Of a stretch of DNA of 34,563 nucleotides, positions 1-7,583 are shown one piece after another. The notes beneath the pieces are model-generated. The model had not been told where the DNA came from, did no database searches, and was given only the letters and a program-made list of their open reading frames with translations. A program made the position numbers and the translations under genes. The first letter of the stretch is position 1. Every line of letters begins with the position of its first letter. Origin of the DNA: Akkermansia muciniphila (GTDB lineage Bacteria; Verrucomicrobiota; Kiritimatiellia; RFP12; UBA1067); NCBI GenBank assembly GCA_945870145.1, contig CAMBQV010000010.1, forward strand, positions 1 to 34,563, given 5' to 3'.

Positions 1-1062
1 AGCCGAGAGACGTTCTATACCCACTGACTCCACTTCAGCACCTGTTTTCGAGGCAAGCCACCCTTCGTACGGCGCAAAAATTTCTTTGAGCCGTTGCCAC
101 TGCGCGTCGGATAGTTTTATGCAGTCAGGACCCAGCAACGGGGCGACCACCTCCTCTTCGAAGCGATTCAACGCCTTTTCCCAATAGGGATTCACCTCTT
201 CTGTGAGTGGCAACTCACGTGCCGGACCGATCGCCGATAGCGGAAAGGCTGCAATTGCAGGCAGGGTCTCCGTGATTTCTTGATTGGCAAGAACAACAAA
301 ATCACTGTCTGCACGATTGAGCACGGCTGTTGCACGTGGGTCAAACGTTGCGAGGCGACAACGTGTAAAATAGTCATCCAGTTTTGTAGCGAGGACTTTC
401 AGCGCAGAAAAGGCACTGGCGGTCTTATCCCCCAATGGAAGGATGATGTTATCGGCACGCTGCATCCAGGCCAGATAGGCTTGGGCTGCACCAAAAAAAG
501 AGTCCAGCTTTGCTTGGTCCACACCAGGCTTCCCGCTGCGGTCGAGCATAGAACCCAATGTCTCAATAATCTCAACAATAACCTGTTGCGTTGGACCATC
601 CGCAGCTGCATCTGCGGGAACAATCCCATCGCCATTGAAACGCGTCTCTGCAAAGATCTTCGAGGTGTCTGTCACATTTTCAAGCGAAATCGTCTCTGCA
701 GAGGCCTTTCCGAGGTTCGAAAGGATACGCTTGGCACTGGCCAAAAGAGCTACGCCCTCGGGTGTCTGCGTATTGAAGGCAGTAAGACGCAAGGTTTCAG
801 AGCCTTCCATGAGGGTGTCGAGTGAGACGAGGCGAACGATGAGCCACTGGATTGCCACCAGCAGTTCTGGAACGCGAATACGTCCATCACCATCGGTATC
901 GAGCAACTCCAGTGTCTTTTGGTCAAAGCGGATGCCCTTGGTTGGACAGCTCAAGACAGTCCAGAGCTTCTGATCCAAGGCCTTCAATTGCGCAATATCC
1001 GCACCGTTTCTGATCAGGACCTGATCCAACCCACCTGTCCGATAAAATTTCCATGTGTGCAT
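1..1062 (-). CDS. EF-hand domain protein, N-terminal 354 residues (runs off left edge)
   Basis: This open frame runs from ATG at 1062 to the first base of the window with no stop, so the C-terminus lies outside. GGAGC sits 6 bases before the ATG, and the gene starts 12 bases after the DUF481 stop, so the two are probably co-transcribed. The protein begins MHTWKFYRTGGLDQV. Residues 55-66 (DTDGDGRIRVPE) form a textbook EF-hand loop with D1, D3, D5, G6, I8 and E12 all present. A second, degenerate FNGDGIVPAD stretch occurs near residue 145. There is no signal peptide, so it is probably cytoplasmic. From memory it resembles large uncharacterised EF-hand proteins of Bacteroidetes and PVC bacteria. 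Calcium binding is inferred from the loop and the role is unknown. Confidence 0.85.
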   Translation of the reverse strand, partial: MHTWKFYRTGGLDQVLIRNGADIAQLKALDQKLWTVLSCPTKGIRFDQKTLELLDTDGDGRIRVPELLVAIQWLIVRLVSLDTLMEGSETLRLTAFNTQTPEGVALLASAKRILSNLGKASAETISLENVTDTSKIFAETRFNGDGIVPADAAADGPTQQVIVEIIETLGSMLDRSGKPGVDQAKLDSFFGAAQAYLAWMQRADNIILPLGDKTASAFSALKVLATKLDDYFTRCRLATFDPRATAVLNRADSDFVVLANQEITETLPAIAAFPLSAIGPARELPLTEEVNPYWEKALNRFEEEVVAPLLGPDCIKLSDAQWQRLKEIFAPYEGWLASKTGAEVESVGIERLSA

Positions 1063-1074
1063 GATTTGCTCCTG

Positions 1075-2085
1075 TTAGAATGACCAGCCGAGGCCCAAGG
1101 TGTACCTCAGGTCCTTCTTCTCACGATTATCTGAAGGCTCCGAATTATATGCCATCTGCGCTTTTGCTTCGAGGAAGATTCGAGCCGTCAGGTCGGCACG
1201 AATTCCGACATCGGTATAAATGAGAAATGACTCATACTCTTCTACATTCGGAATAATCTCGAAGTTATGAAACCCCTTCACATACGCATTGAGAGCGTAG
1301 TCCAAATGGTAGGCTGCCCGAGCGGCCATGTAGTCACGCGTGTCATCAGGATCGGTGTAGACCTCATGTGCGTAGGTCAAGCCCGCTTCAGTGAAAAAGT
1401 TCAAATCTGCTCGTTCAACCCACTGATAACCCAAACCAACGCCTGGTGTGACGCGCATGTCAAGATATGCAATACGATCCTTCTCGTACTTCATGTTGGC
1501 ATAGCCATAGAACTGTTTCGCGAAGAAGTAGTCGTACTTGCCCTTTAAAAACCAGTTATCAGCACTTGTACTATTCTCCCGTGTATTATTGTCACGCTGA
1601 TTCGCGAAGTAGTACCCTGCTCCGAGGTAGATACGAGAATTCTCAGCGCGGCGCATTGCCTCAGCGCCCACACTGGCTGTGGAACTCTCGGTGTTACCAC
1701 GTGTGAGCACGGCACCGGCGACAATTGAACCAACCCATTTGACCTTTTCTGGATTAACTGTCGCTATATCAGCCAAGGCGAGTGTTGTGGGTTGTTGTTT
1801 TTCTTCAGACTGCACAATCACCACGCCCTCTGCCCCTGCGACAACCTTTTGAACAACAACAACCCCATTCGTCTGGATGATCTCAATGGGGTTATCTGTC
1901 GCAAATGTTTTGATGGAATCCATCTTTAGGGTAAGCGGTCCTGCTACGGCGGAATCAAAAACCATTTTTCCACCTGCAACGGACTTGACCGTACCTGAGA
2001 GTCGATCACCAGACTTAAATTCAACCTGATCTGCGGAAACCAAAAGCGCTGACACACAACCAATGACGATCCAACATTTTTTCAT
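1075..2085 (-). CDS. DUF481 family outer-membrane beta-barrel protein
   Basis: A 336-residue protein with a typical signal peptide (residues 1-18, MKKCWIVIGCVSALLVSA). Residues about 20-110 hold a small beta-rich region (VEFKSGDRLSGTVKSV) like that seen ahead of DUF481 domains. Residues 115-336 have the alternating, aromatic-rich strands of a YdiY-like barrel: GNTESSTASVGAEAMRR, the YDYFFAKQFYGYANMKYEKDR run, and a terminal aromatic (GLGWSF), which is the usual C-terminal signal for barrel assembly. DUF481 proteins are outer-membrane proteins of unknown function; E. coli YdiY is described as acid- or salt-inducible. AAAGGAG lies 6 bases before the ATG. An inverted repeat overlapping a candidate promoter just upstream suggests separate regulation from the DUF192 gene. 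Confidence 0.85.
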   Translation of the reverse strand: MKKCWIVIGCVSALLVSADQVEFKSGDRLSGTVKSVAGGKMVFDSAVAGPLTLKMDSIKTFATDNPIEIIQTNGVVVVQKVVAGAEGVVIVQSEEKQQPTTLALADIATVNPEKVKWVGSIVAGAVLTRGNTESSTASVGAEAMRRAENSRIYLGAGYYFANQRDNNTRENSTSADNWFLKGKYDYFFAKQFYGYANMKYEKDRIAYLDMRVTPGVGLGYQWVERADLNFFTEAGLTYAHEVYTDPDDTRDYMAARAAYHLDYALNAYVKGFHNFEIIPNVEEYESFLIYTDVGIRADLTARIFLEAKAQMAYNSEPSDNREKKDLRYTLGLGWSF

Positions 2086-2117
2086 GCGTTACTCCTTTGG
2101 TTAATACGCACTCGACG

Positions 2118-2134
2118 GTGTAAAAAGTTTACAC
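2118..2134. promoter_or_regulatory. Perfect inverted repeat, candidate operator
   Basis: The plus strand reads GTGTAAA AAG TTTACAC, two 7-base arms separated by 3 bases. It lies 33 bases before the DUF481 start and covers the candidate -10 element on the minus strand. A repressor site is the simplest reading. A short hairpin in the leader RNA is the alternative; no U-run follows, so a terminator is unlikely. Confidence 0.4.
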
Positions 2135-2154
2135 ACTCTCTAGAAGACTTTCAA
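2126..2154 (-). promoter_or_regulatory. Candidate sigma70-type promoter for the DUF481 gene
   Basis: On the minus strand TTGAAA (2149-2154) and TAAACT (2126-2131) are separated by exactly 17 bases. The -35 box matches 5 of 6 consensus positions and the -10 box 4 of 6. The start codon lies about 40 bases downstream. The -10 box is inside the inverted repeat at 2118-2134. Confidence 0.4.
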
Positions 2155-2168
2155 GGATAAAAATCTCT

Positions 2169-2504
2169 TTAGTCAGCGGTGAGCGTGTCGCCGACATGAA
2201 GCGAGGAAAGAGGGAGGAGTCCTGCCTCAGATTCGATCACGCGGCGTGCCTTCCAGCCGCCAGAGACCCAGAGTCGTCCCGGACTGACAGAGGATACGAT
2301 CGCGGTGATCGTATTGTTGGCGTCGAGGAAAATGACGTCAATTGCGAATCGCATACCCAGCGTATGAATAGAGGCGCAGGGATCAATCACCATGGCTGTT
2401 TCAGGTCCTAAGGACTTTCGACCTAAGAGGCCTTTCATACGTGCAAAAAGATTTTTAGCAAAGATCACCTTCGTTGCATAGACCAAACTTCCGTGAGCAA
2501 TCAT
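2169..2504 (-). CDS. DUF192 family protein
   Basis: A 111-residue protein that fits the DUF192 pattern along its whole length: RMKGLLGRKSLG (residues 22-33), then MVIDPCASIHTLGMRFAIDVIFLD (39-62), then the SPGRLW segment and the ESEAGLL turn. DUF192 domains are small beta-barrel proteins of unknown function, often secreted, but this copy has no clear signal peptide. The start ATG is preceded by AAAGGA at 7 bases. The gene begins 10 bases after the queA stop, so it is likely read from the same transcript. No specific role can be given. Confidence 0.85.
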   Translation of the reverse strand: MIAHGSLVYATKVIFAKNLFARMKGLLGRKSLGPETAMVIDPCASIHTLGMRFAIDVIFLDANNTITAIVSSVSPGRLWVSGGWKARRVIESEAGLLPLSSLHVGDTLTAD

Positions 2505-2514
2505 GGTGTGTCCT

Positions 2515-3597
2515 TTAGAGAATCAGCATGCAATCGCCATAGCTGAAAAACCGATACTGCTGTTTGATTGCCTCTTGATAGGCTTTCATAATTATTTCGC
2601 GTCCGGCCAAAGCGCTCACCATCATAATCAGGGTAGACTGTGGTAAATGGAAATTGGTGAGCATTACATCCACCACCTTGAAAGAGTAGGGTGGATAGAT
2701 AAAGATTGAACTTGAACCCTCTGAGGGGACAACCCTGCCATTGTTGACAGAAGCAATCGTCTCGAGGGTTCGGACCGTTGTACTCCCAACGGCGATGACG
2801 CGGCCCCCCTCTGCTTTGCAAATTTCAAGGGCTTCGGCTGTTTGGACTGACACCGCATAGCGTTCAGGATCCATCTTGTGCATTTCCACCGTGTCGCATT
2901 TCACAGGCTTGAAGGTGCCGGGCCCCACATGTAAGGTCACTGCAGTACGTTTGACACCCTTTATCGTTAATGCTTCAAAGATTGCGTCATTAAAGTGGAG
3001 GCCGGCTGTGGGTGCTGCAACAGCACCAAGCTCACGGGCATAGATCGTCTGGTACCGTTGACGATCCGCTTTCTCCTGCGCAAGATCTCCCTTGCGTCGG
3101 ATATAAGGAGGAACAGGCGTCTGCCCAAACTGGTGCAGAAGCTCCATGAGTGGCCGCTCAACATGGAAAAGAACCGTGCAGACCCCCTCCCCTGTGCGTT
3201 CAAGGATCTCGGCTTTAATCAGACCCTCTGCAAAGTGTGCCACAAGTCCAGCACGTACCCCACGGCCTGAACCACTGATACAGGACCAACAGGTGGTCTC
3301 CTGGGGGTGTGCTTCAATTGTGAGGCTCGGCAAAGGCAAGGGTTCCGTCAAAAGCAACTCGATAGCGCCTCCTGTATCCGCCCATACACCTTGTAGCCGA
3401 GCAGGAAAGACCTTTGTATCATTGAGAACGAGAAGATCCTTGGCGGTCAGATACTCGGGCAAGTCTCGCACCAGCCGATGTTCAATCTCTCCCGTCTCGC
3501 GATGGAGCACCATCATACGCGACATCCCTCGCATCGGAAGGGGTTCCTGTGCGATCAACTCCTGTGGGAGGTCGTAATAAAAATCTGCGGTTAACAT
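2515..3597 (-). CDS. queA: tRNA preQ1(34) S-adenosylmethionine ribosyltransferase-isomerase
   Basis: QueA transfers and rearranges the ribosyl group of S-adenosylmethionine onto preQ1 in tRNA wobble position 34, the penultimate step to queuosine. The 360-residue length is normal for the family. Hallmarks are FYYDLPQELIAQEP at the N-terminus, VLNDTKVFPARLQG, TPVPPYIRR, the AAPTAGLHF motif, TLHVGPGTFKPV, and near the end TNFHLPQSTLIMMVSALAG. The frame stays open upstream to 3804, but that part overlaps the preceding gene and has no homology, so ATG at 3597 is chosen; it lies 4 bases after the previous stop. No tgt or other queuosine gene is in the window. The ribosome binding site is weak, so it may be translated by coupling. 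Confidence 0.96.
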   Translation of the reverse strand: MLTADFYYDLPQELIAQEPLPMRGMSRMMVLHRETGEIEHRLVRDLPEYLTAKDLLVLNDTKVFPARLQGVWADTGGAIELLLTEPLPLPSLTIEAHPQETTCWSCISGSGRGVRAGLVAHFAEGLIKAEILERTGEGVCTVLFHVERPLMELLHQFGQTPVPPYIRRKGDLAQEKADRQRYQTIYARELGAVAAPTAGLHFNDAIFEALTIKGVKRTAVTLHVGPGTFKPVKCDTVEMHKMDPERYAVSVQTAEALEICKAEGGRVIAVGSTTVRTLETIASVNNGRVVPSEGSSSIFIYPPYSFKVVDVMLTNFHLPQSTLIMMVSALAGREIIMKAYQEAIKQQYRFFSYGDCMLIL

Positions 3598-3601
3598 ACT
3601 A

Positions 3602-4888
3602 TCACTTTTTAGGGGCCGATGTCTCGATCCAGCCCCGTTGTCCCTTAGCATCCACCCGTTTCCAAGAACCTGCGGTTTCCAGAGGGACAACCGTTGTGCC
3701 TGGCTGAAGCACAAAGAGTGTCTTTGCACGAGTCGAGGGGGCAAAGCGTACCATGGTTCGGTCTTGGATTTCAAGCGTTTGCTGAACAGACGAACGATGG
3801 GCATAAGCCCCCAGCCCTATTGCAAGACCTGTCACGAGAAGGGCGAGGAGAATGCCGAGTCGGGTATGGGTTCCCTTCAACTGGAAAAAGAGAAAGCATG
3901 CCAACAAAAAGCCAGCAGAAGGAATCAGCAGATACAAATAGTCATGTAACCCTTTATTCACCTGCTCCAGAAGCACACCCTGTCCTGGTGTGGTTAGACT
4001 GCGTGCAACAGGAGCAACGGTTTCGATTACGCGCACCCCCGCAGCAAGAGGCTGATGCGCCTTTTCAACAAACTTAATTTTAAAGGGGCCGGCTTTTGCA
4101 ACCTCAAAGGTCCGCGTCGTTGGATTGAAGTAAGAAAACCGAACCTCACCAATCTCGACTGCATTCGTGGCCTGCGGAATAAAGATCTGTTCCGTTCGCA
4201 AAAGAGCCATTTCCCTCGTCAGCTCTTTGAGCGGATAGATTTTAAAACCAGCTGCGTTCTTGGGAACGGGTGACATGGCAGGGCGCAAATCCCCTTCACC
4301 TTGAACGGTGGTTGAGAGGGTCAAAATGTCCCCAGGTTGGGCGGTCGGTGAGGAGAGTTGCGCCGAGAGGGTAAACTTGCCGACGGCGCCACTGAAGTCG
4401 TTAGGCTTTCCTGCCTCAGGGAGCGCTTGAATCCGAAAGAGGAAGGGCGTGACCGCGAACTGTACTCCGCGCGAGGCAAAAGAGGAGAAGAAGGCACCGC
4501 CACTGCGTTCAAGAAGCTGACACTGCAGACGTGTCTGAACAGGGTGTTCCCCTACTCCAGTGGCTTGTCCGACAGCCTTAAACCGAAGCACATCTACGGT
4601 TGTCTTTCCGCCCTCCACGCGACGCTGAATCTTGGGGAGTGCCTCGAAACTACCAAGGCGAAAGAGCTCCTCATTCAGTGTGAAGTTCGAAAATTGCAAA
4701 TTTTGTATTTCAGCACCGACTGAGAGCTCAAGTTCAAAATAGAGATCAAAGGATTGGTTGACGAAAATATGCTCCGGCTGCGTCACAAACCTGGCGGTAC
4801 GAATTTCTGCTGACCGAGCAATACCTGTACACGCAAGAAAGAACGCAAGAAATAGAAAACGTGGCCAGCAGAAAAGACTCATTTTCAT
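3602..4888 (-). CDS. BatD-like Ig-repeat membrane protein with C-terminal SH3 domain
   Basis: A 428-residue protein. Residues 1-27 form a signal peptide. Residues 28-275 are a periplasmic beta-rich region that resembles BatD (RTARFVTQPEHIFVNQSFDLYFELEL, later LSAQLSSPTAQPGDILTLSTTVQGEGD). Two membrane helices follow at about 316-337 and 343-363. Residues 375-425 look like a bacterial SH3 domain (RFAPSTRAKTLFVLQPGT, GSWKRVD, RGWIETS). Two helices followed by SH3 is, as I recall, the C-terminal plan of BatE, so this gene seems to carry a BatE tail on a BatD-like head. The start overlaps the previous stop as ATGA and has a perfect AGGAGG at 5 bases. Role in a Bat envelope complex is inferred from context. 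Confidence 0.72.
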   Translation of the reverse strand: MKMSLFCWPRFLFLAFFLACTGIARSAEIRTARFVTQPEHIFVNQSFDLYFELELSVGAEIQNLQFSNFTLNEELFRLGSFEALPKIQRRVEGGKTTVDVLRFKAVGQATGVGEHPVQTRLQCQLLERSGGAFFSSFASRGVQFAVTPFLFRIQALPEAGKPNDFSGAVGKFTLSAQLSSPTAQPGDILTLSTTVQGEGDLRPAMSPVPKNAAGFKIYPLKELTREMALLRTEQIFIPQATNAVEIGEVRFSYFNPTTRTFEVAKAGPFKIKFVEKAHQPLAAGVRVIETVAPVARSLTTPGQGVLLEQVNKGLHDYLYLLIPSAGFLLACFLFFQLKGTHTRLGILLALLVTGLAIGLGAYAHRSSVQQTLEIQDRTMVRFAPSTRAKTLFVLQPGTTVVPLETAGSWKRVDAKGQRGWIETSAPKK

Positions 4889-5487
4889 AAGACCTCCTGC
4901 AATACGGTAACAATCACAGAGGCTGTAAAAATCACGGTGGTGACCCCACCCACAAACATCCCTGTTTCCGAAAGACTGGCCACGGTGTGCACATCATGAT
5001 GGCGCAACAGCAAACGCAGGAAGAGTCCACCCCAAAAGAGTGTCCAGGCAAACCCTGCGATCCAGAACCGCATCTGACACGGCAACGAGTAATGCCAGAA
5101 GAGCGCTGTACGCATCCACGGCAACTCCTTGCGTTGCTGTCCACTCTGTTTAGAGAGTGCGGCTAAAAGCCCCTGTTTGATCTCAGGTGTACTTCCCACA
5201 TAACGCTCAGCCCTCAAAAAAGTGGCCATCGCCTTTGAGGACTCTCCCGCCATCACGTAGGACGCGCCGAGATTCATCAACAAGGGCGCAGCGATTACCC
5301 CCTCTGCACACAAGCGTTCATACGTGGAGACGGCTTTCGCAAACTCCTCAGGCTTGCTCGCAGAACTCGCCTGGGCATTCGCCTGCTCCCATAGGAACTG
5401 CCGTGTCGACGATTCTGCCAGCACAGGGGAGACAGACAAAACACTAATTCCGAGAACGAGATGTGAGAGAAGTGTCCTTATTTGCAT
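4885..5487 (-). CDS. batE: BatE-like TPR membrane protein
   Basis: A 200-residue protein with a signal peptide (residues 1-24), a TPR-like helical region at about 45-115 (LLMNLGASYVMAGESSKAMATFLRAERY is a clear TPR unit), and two membrane helices at about 138-160 and 173-196. It has no SH3 domain, which here sits at the end of the next gene. Signal, TPR and two helices at the end of a Bat operon match BatE, so the symbol is given by context and plan, not by strong sequence motifs. It overlaps the batD end by 10 bases and the following gene by 4 bases, so the three are translationally coupled. Confidence 0.62.
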   Translation of the reverse strand: MQIRTLLSHLVLGISVLSVSPVLAESSTRQFLWEQANAQASSASKPEEFAKAVSTYERLCAEGVIAAPLLMNLGASYVMAGESSKAMATFLRAERYVGSTPEIKQGLLAALSKQSGQQRKELPWMRTALFWHYSLPCQMRFWIAGFAWTLFWGGLFLRLLLRHHDVHTVASLSETGMFVGGVTTVIFTASVIVTVLQEVL

Positions 5488-7412
5488 TTCTCCACCTCCA
5501 GATCTACGTGCGCCAACGTTTTTACCAATTTATTTGCACAGTCGGCAAGGGAGAGAGAAGCATCTGGACGATACAACGCCTCCTCCAACTGAACCAAAAG
5601 TGTTTGAAGCTCCAGTGCAAGCTTCTGTGGAATCCCCCGTGCTATTAAGGCCGCAGTGGCATCACCAGGGGTCAAGGCTATGCCTGAACTCAACCCCAGC
5701 CGTTCAGCAAGATAATAGCGTGTGGCCTGAAGCAACTGGGCCGGTGTTTTTGCCTGATGACAGGCTCGCTGCACACGCCGAAGTGCTCCCGTGGTTCGAT
5801 TGTACGCACGAAGATTCGCGAGGAAACGTCCAAAGGGGGGTTTCAACAGTAGCAACAGGCAAGCGAGTGGACCCGAGAGGACGAGCAAAAGCATCCTCTG
5901 TAATGAAGGGCATAAGGTGTCGTTCATCTTGGCGAGAGGAACCACGGTGATGCCACAGGGGAGACTCGCTTGGCTCTCCTCTAAGCCTTTCTCGTCGGTT
6001 AGCGGACCACTCGCCGTGGCAATCTGTGTGGTCGGTTTGGCCTGAAGAGGAAGGGGTTGCGTCGTCAGGATTTCATACGCACGGTGCTCAGAATTGTAGT
6101 AGCCAATCTTTACGGGTGGAAACTCAAGCGTGCCTTCCCGCAGGGGACGAACTTGATAGGTAAATCGTTTACCATTGGCCAATGTCTCAGACTTCACATT
6201 CTCATCATAGACCCTAAAGTCACGTGTCAGCTCAGGCTGAAGTCCAATAATCGGTGTACGCATATTCGAGATACTGACGCCCCCGGTAACCTCAAGTGTC
6301 AAGGTGAGCGGATCACCTACTTTGCACAGACTCGCATCAAGTACAGCCGTTGCCTGAGCATTGCGTCCTACGGCACCAATAAAACAGTCCGGACGCCCTT
6401 CATCCGGCGGAGGCGTCACACGGACCGTAACCGCAGGACCGATCGTATAGATCTCTTGAGGAATCGCCTGTTGCGATTCATTTACACCCGCAATGATTTT
6501 TCCCTTAAACGTCACGGGGCCAAAGGTGTAATCGCCCTCCTTGCTGGCAACATAGTTAAGCGTCAACGTATATTCCCTGTAGAATTTGCCATTAATTTTT
6601 TTACGGGTTACTGGCAAGCGAAAACGGATAGGACGTGCCTGAAAGGGATCCCCATCAAATAAGGAACCGACATTCATCATGTTACGGCTCTGGTAGTTAT
6701 TCAGCGAGAAACTAGGCTGTCGTCCAGTCTGATCAATCAGGCCATTCAAAAGTTGATTCAAGTCAGGTCCTTTAAGGCCAGGATCCTGTTGACGGTTAAG
6801 CTCAAGAAAGTCAACACTCAATTGAGGAGGCAGATTCGCAAAGAGTGGCTCATTATCTTTTGCATAAGGCTCTGGCAGATCCGCCACAGCCACAGAGAGT
6901 GTCACCGTAAAAGGCTCTTCAACAAGGATCGCGGGTGAAGAGGCCGAAACTTTTGCAAGCACAAAGTCTTGTTGCTCGATTCCCGTCACCTCAAGAGCAA
7001 CCCCTGGGTGTTGATAGGTTTTTCCAGCGATTTTGACACGGAGAGGTCCCACGTGAAAACGTCCTTTAGCCAAGGGCTTGATTTGATAGGCAAAAACCCG
7101 GCCTTGATAGATCTCTCGCTTTACACGCCCATTGATAACAGAGATACTCGAGCGGCTGTTGCTGTGGGCGCCAAGAAACTGAACCTCCGCACGTGAAAGT
7201 GCTGAGAGATCTGGAGCAGAGACTCCTTGGTCTGCACCCTCCACGGAGATGTTGAGATTGACGCTCTCCCCCAGGTAAATTGCTTGGCGAGAAAGCTGAA
7301 TATTCAGTGTCACCTCAGCAGCGAAAAGCGAGGCGAAGGAAAAGCAGAAAAGCAGAGAGGCAATAGCCAATCTCTGCACAAGTACGTTACTCTTTGTACA
7401 TCGCACTTTCAC
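5478..7412 (-). CDS. batD: BatD family protein (aerotolerance operon)
   Basis: A 644-residue protein with a signal peptide ending near residue 31. Consecutive Ig-like beta domains fill residues 32-480: LSRQAIYLGESVNLNISVEG, ISVINGRVKREIYQGRVFAYQIKPLAKGRFHVGPLRVKIAGK, and GDPLTLTLEVTGGVSISNM. One membrane helix lies at about 507-528, followed by a 116-residue cytoplasmic helical tail. This is the BatD plan. BatD is required in some Bacteroides for oxidative-stress resistance, but its mechanism is unknown. The longest frame starts with GTG at 7412 inside a GTGAAA repeat. No Shine-Dalgarno sequence is visible, and a GTG at residue 12 could also serve. A 171-base gap separates it from batB-batC. 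Confidence 0.88.
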   Translation of the reverse strand: MKVRCTKSNVLVQRLAIASLLFCFSFASLFAAEVTLNIQLSRQAIYLGESVNLNISVEGADQGVSAPDLSALSRAEVQFLGAHSNSRSSISVINGRVKREIYQGRVFAYQIKPLAKGRFHVGPLRVKIAGKTYQHPGVALEVTGIEQQDFVLAKVSASSPAILVEEPFTVTLSVAVADLPEPYAKDNEPLFANLPPQLSVDFLELNRQQDPGLKGPDLNQLLNGLIDQTGRQPSFSLNNYQSRNMMNVGSLFDGDPFQARPIRFRLPVTRKKINGKFYREYTLTLNYVASKEGDYTFGPVTFKGKIIAGVNESQQAIPQEIYTIGPAVTVRVTPPPDEGRPDCFIGAVGRNAQATAVLDASLCKVGDPLTLTLEVTGGVSISNMRTPIIGLQPELTRDFRVYDENVKSETLANGKRFTYQVRPLREGTLEFPPVKIGYYNSEHRAYEILTTQPLPLQAKPTTQIATASGPLTDEKGLEESQASLPCGITVVPLAKMNDTLCPSLQRMLLLVLSGPLACLLLLLKPPFGRFLANLRAYNRTTGALRRVQRACHQAKTPAQLLQATRYYLAERLGLSSGIALTPGDATAALIARGIPQKLALELQTLLVQLEEALYRPDASLSLADCANKLVKTLAHVDLEVEKCK

Positions 7413-7423
7413 TTTTTCACTTT
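7404..7423 (-). repeat. Short GTGAAA repeat at the batD start
   Basis: The minus strand carries three copies of GTGAAA separated by 0-2 bases, at 7418-7423, 7410-7415-equivalent and 7404-7409 in plus coordinates. The predicted GTG start codon of batD is the second copy. The repeat therefore supplies or disturbs the translation start. Confidence 0.5.
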
Positions 7424-7456
7424 CTCTTTGCCTACACCTTCAAAAGTTATTCAACT

Positions 7457-7502
7457 AATTAAACGAATTACGCTAATTAGAATTCGTTCCATTCGTTTAA
7501 TT
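7457..7502. repeat. 12-base inverted repeat in an AT-rich gap
   Basis: AATTAAACGAAT at 7457-7468 is perfectly complementary in inverted orientation to ATTCGTTTAATT at 7491-7502. A further AATTCGTT at 7481-7488 inside the loop also matches the left arm, so several degenerate ATTCGTT units are present. It lies between the batB-batC stop side and batD start and could fold in the operon mRNA. No T-run follows, so it is not an obvious terminator. Confidence 0.5.
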
Positions 7503-7540
7503 CGTTGCTAAAGCTACTCGTTTGTTTAATCACGTTGTCT

Positions 7541-7579
7541 CACTGCCAACTGCCACTGCCCACTGCCACTGCCCACTGT
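7541..7579. repeat. Degenerate CACTGCC tandem repeat
   Basis: About five imperfect units of CACTGCC or ACTGCCA in a row end 5 bases before the batB-batC stop codon. On the minus strand it reads as CAGTGG/CAGTTGG units and shares the CAGT core with repeats at 14210-14240 and 26809-26870. Confidence 0.6.
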
Positions 7580-7583
7580 ACCC

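Noticed and set aside
280-973. Plus-strand open frames opposite the left-edge gene
   Set aside because: They are shadows of the minus-strand EF-hand gene, which has a clear start, ribosome site and motif; the plus frames have none.
3598-3804. N-terminal extension of queA
   Set aside because: It lies inside the coding region of the BatD-like/SH3 gene and has no QueA similarity; the family N-terminus begins at 3597.
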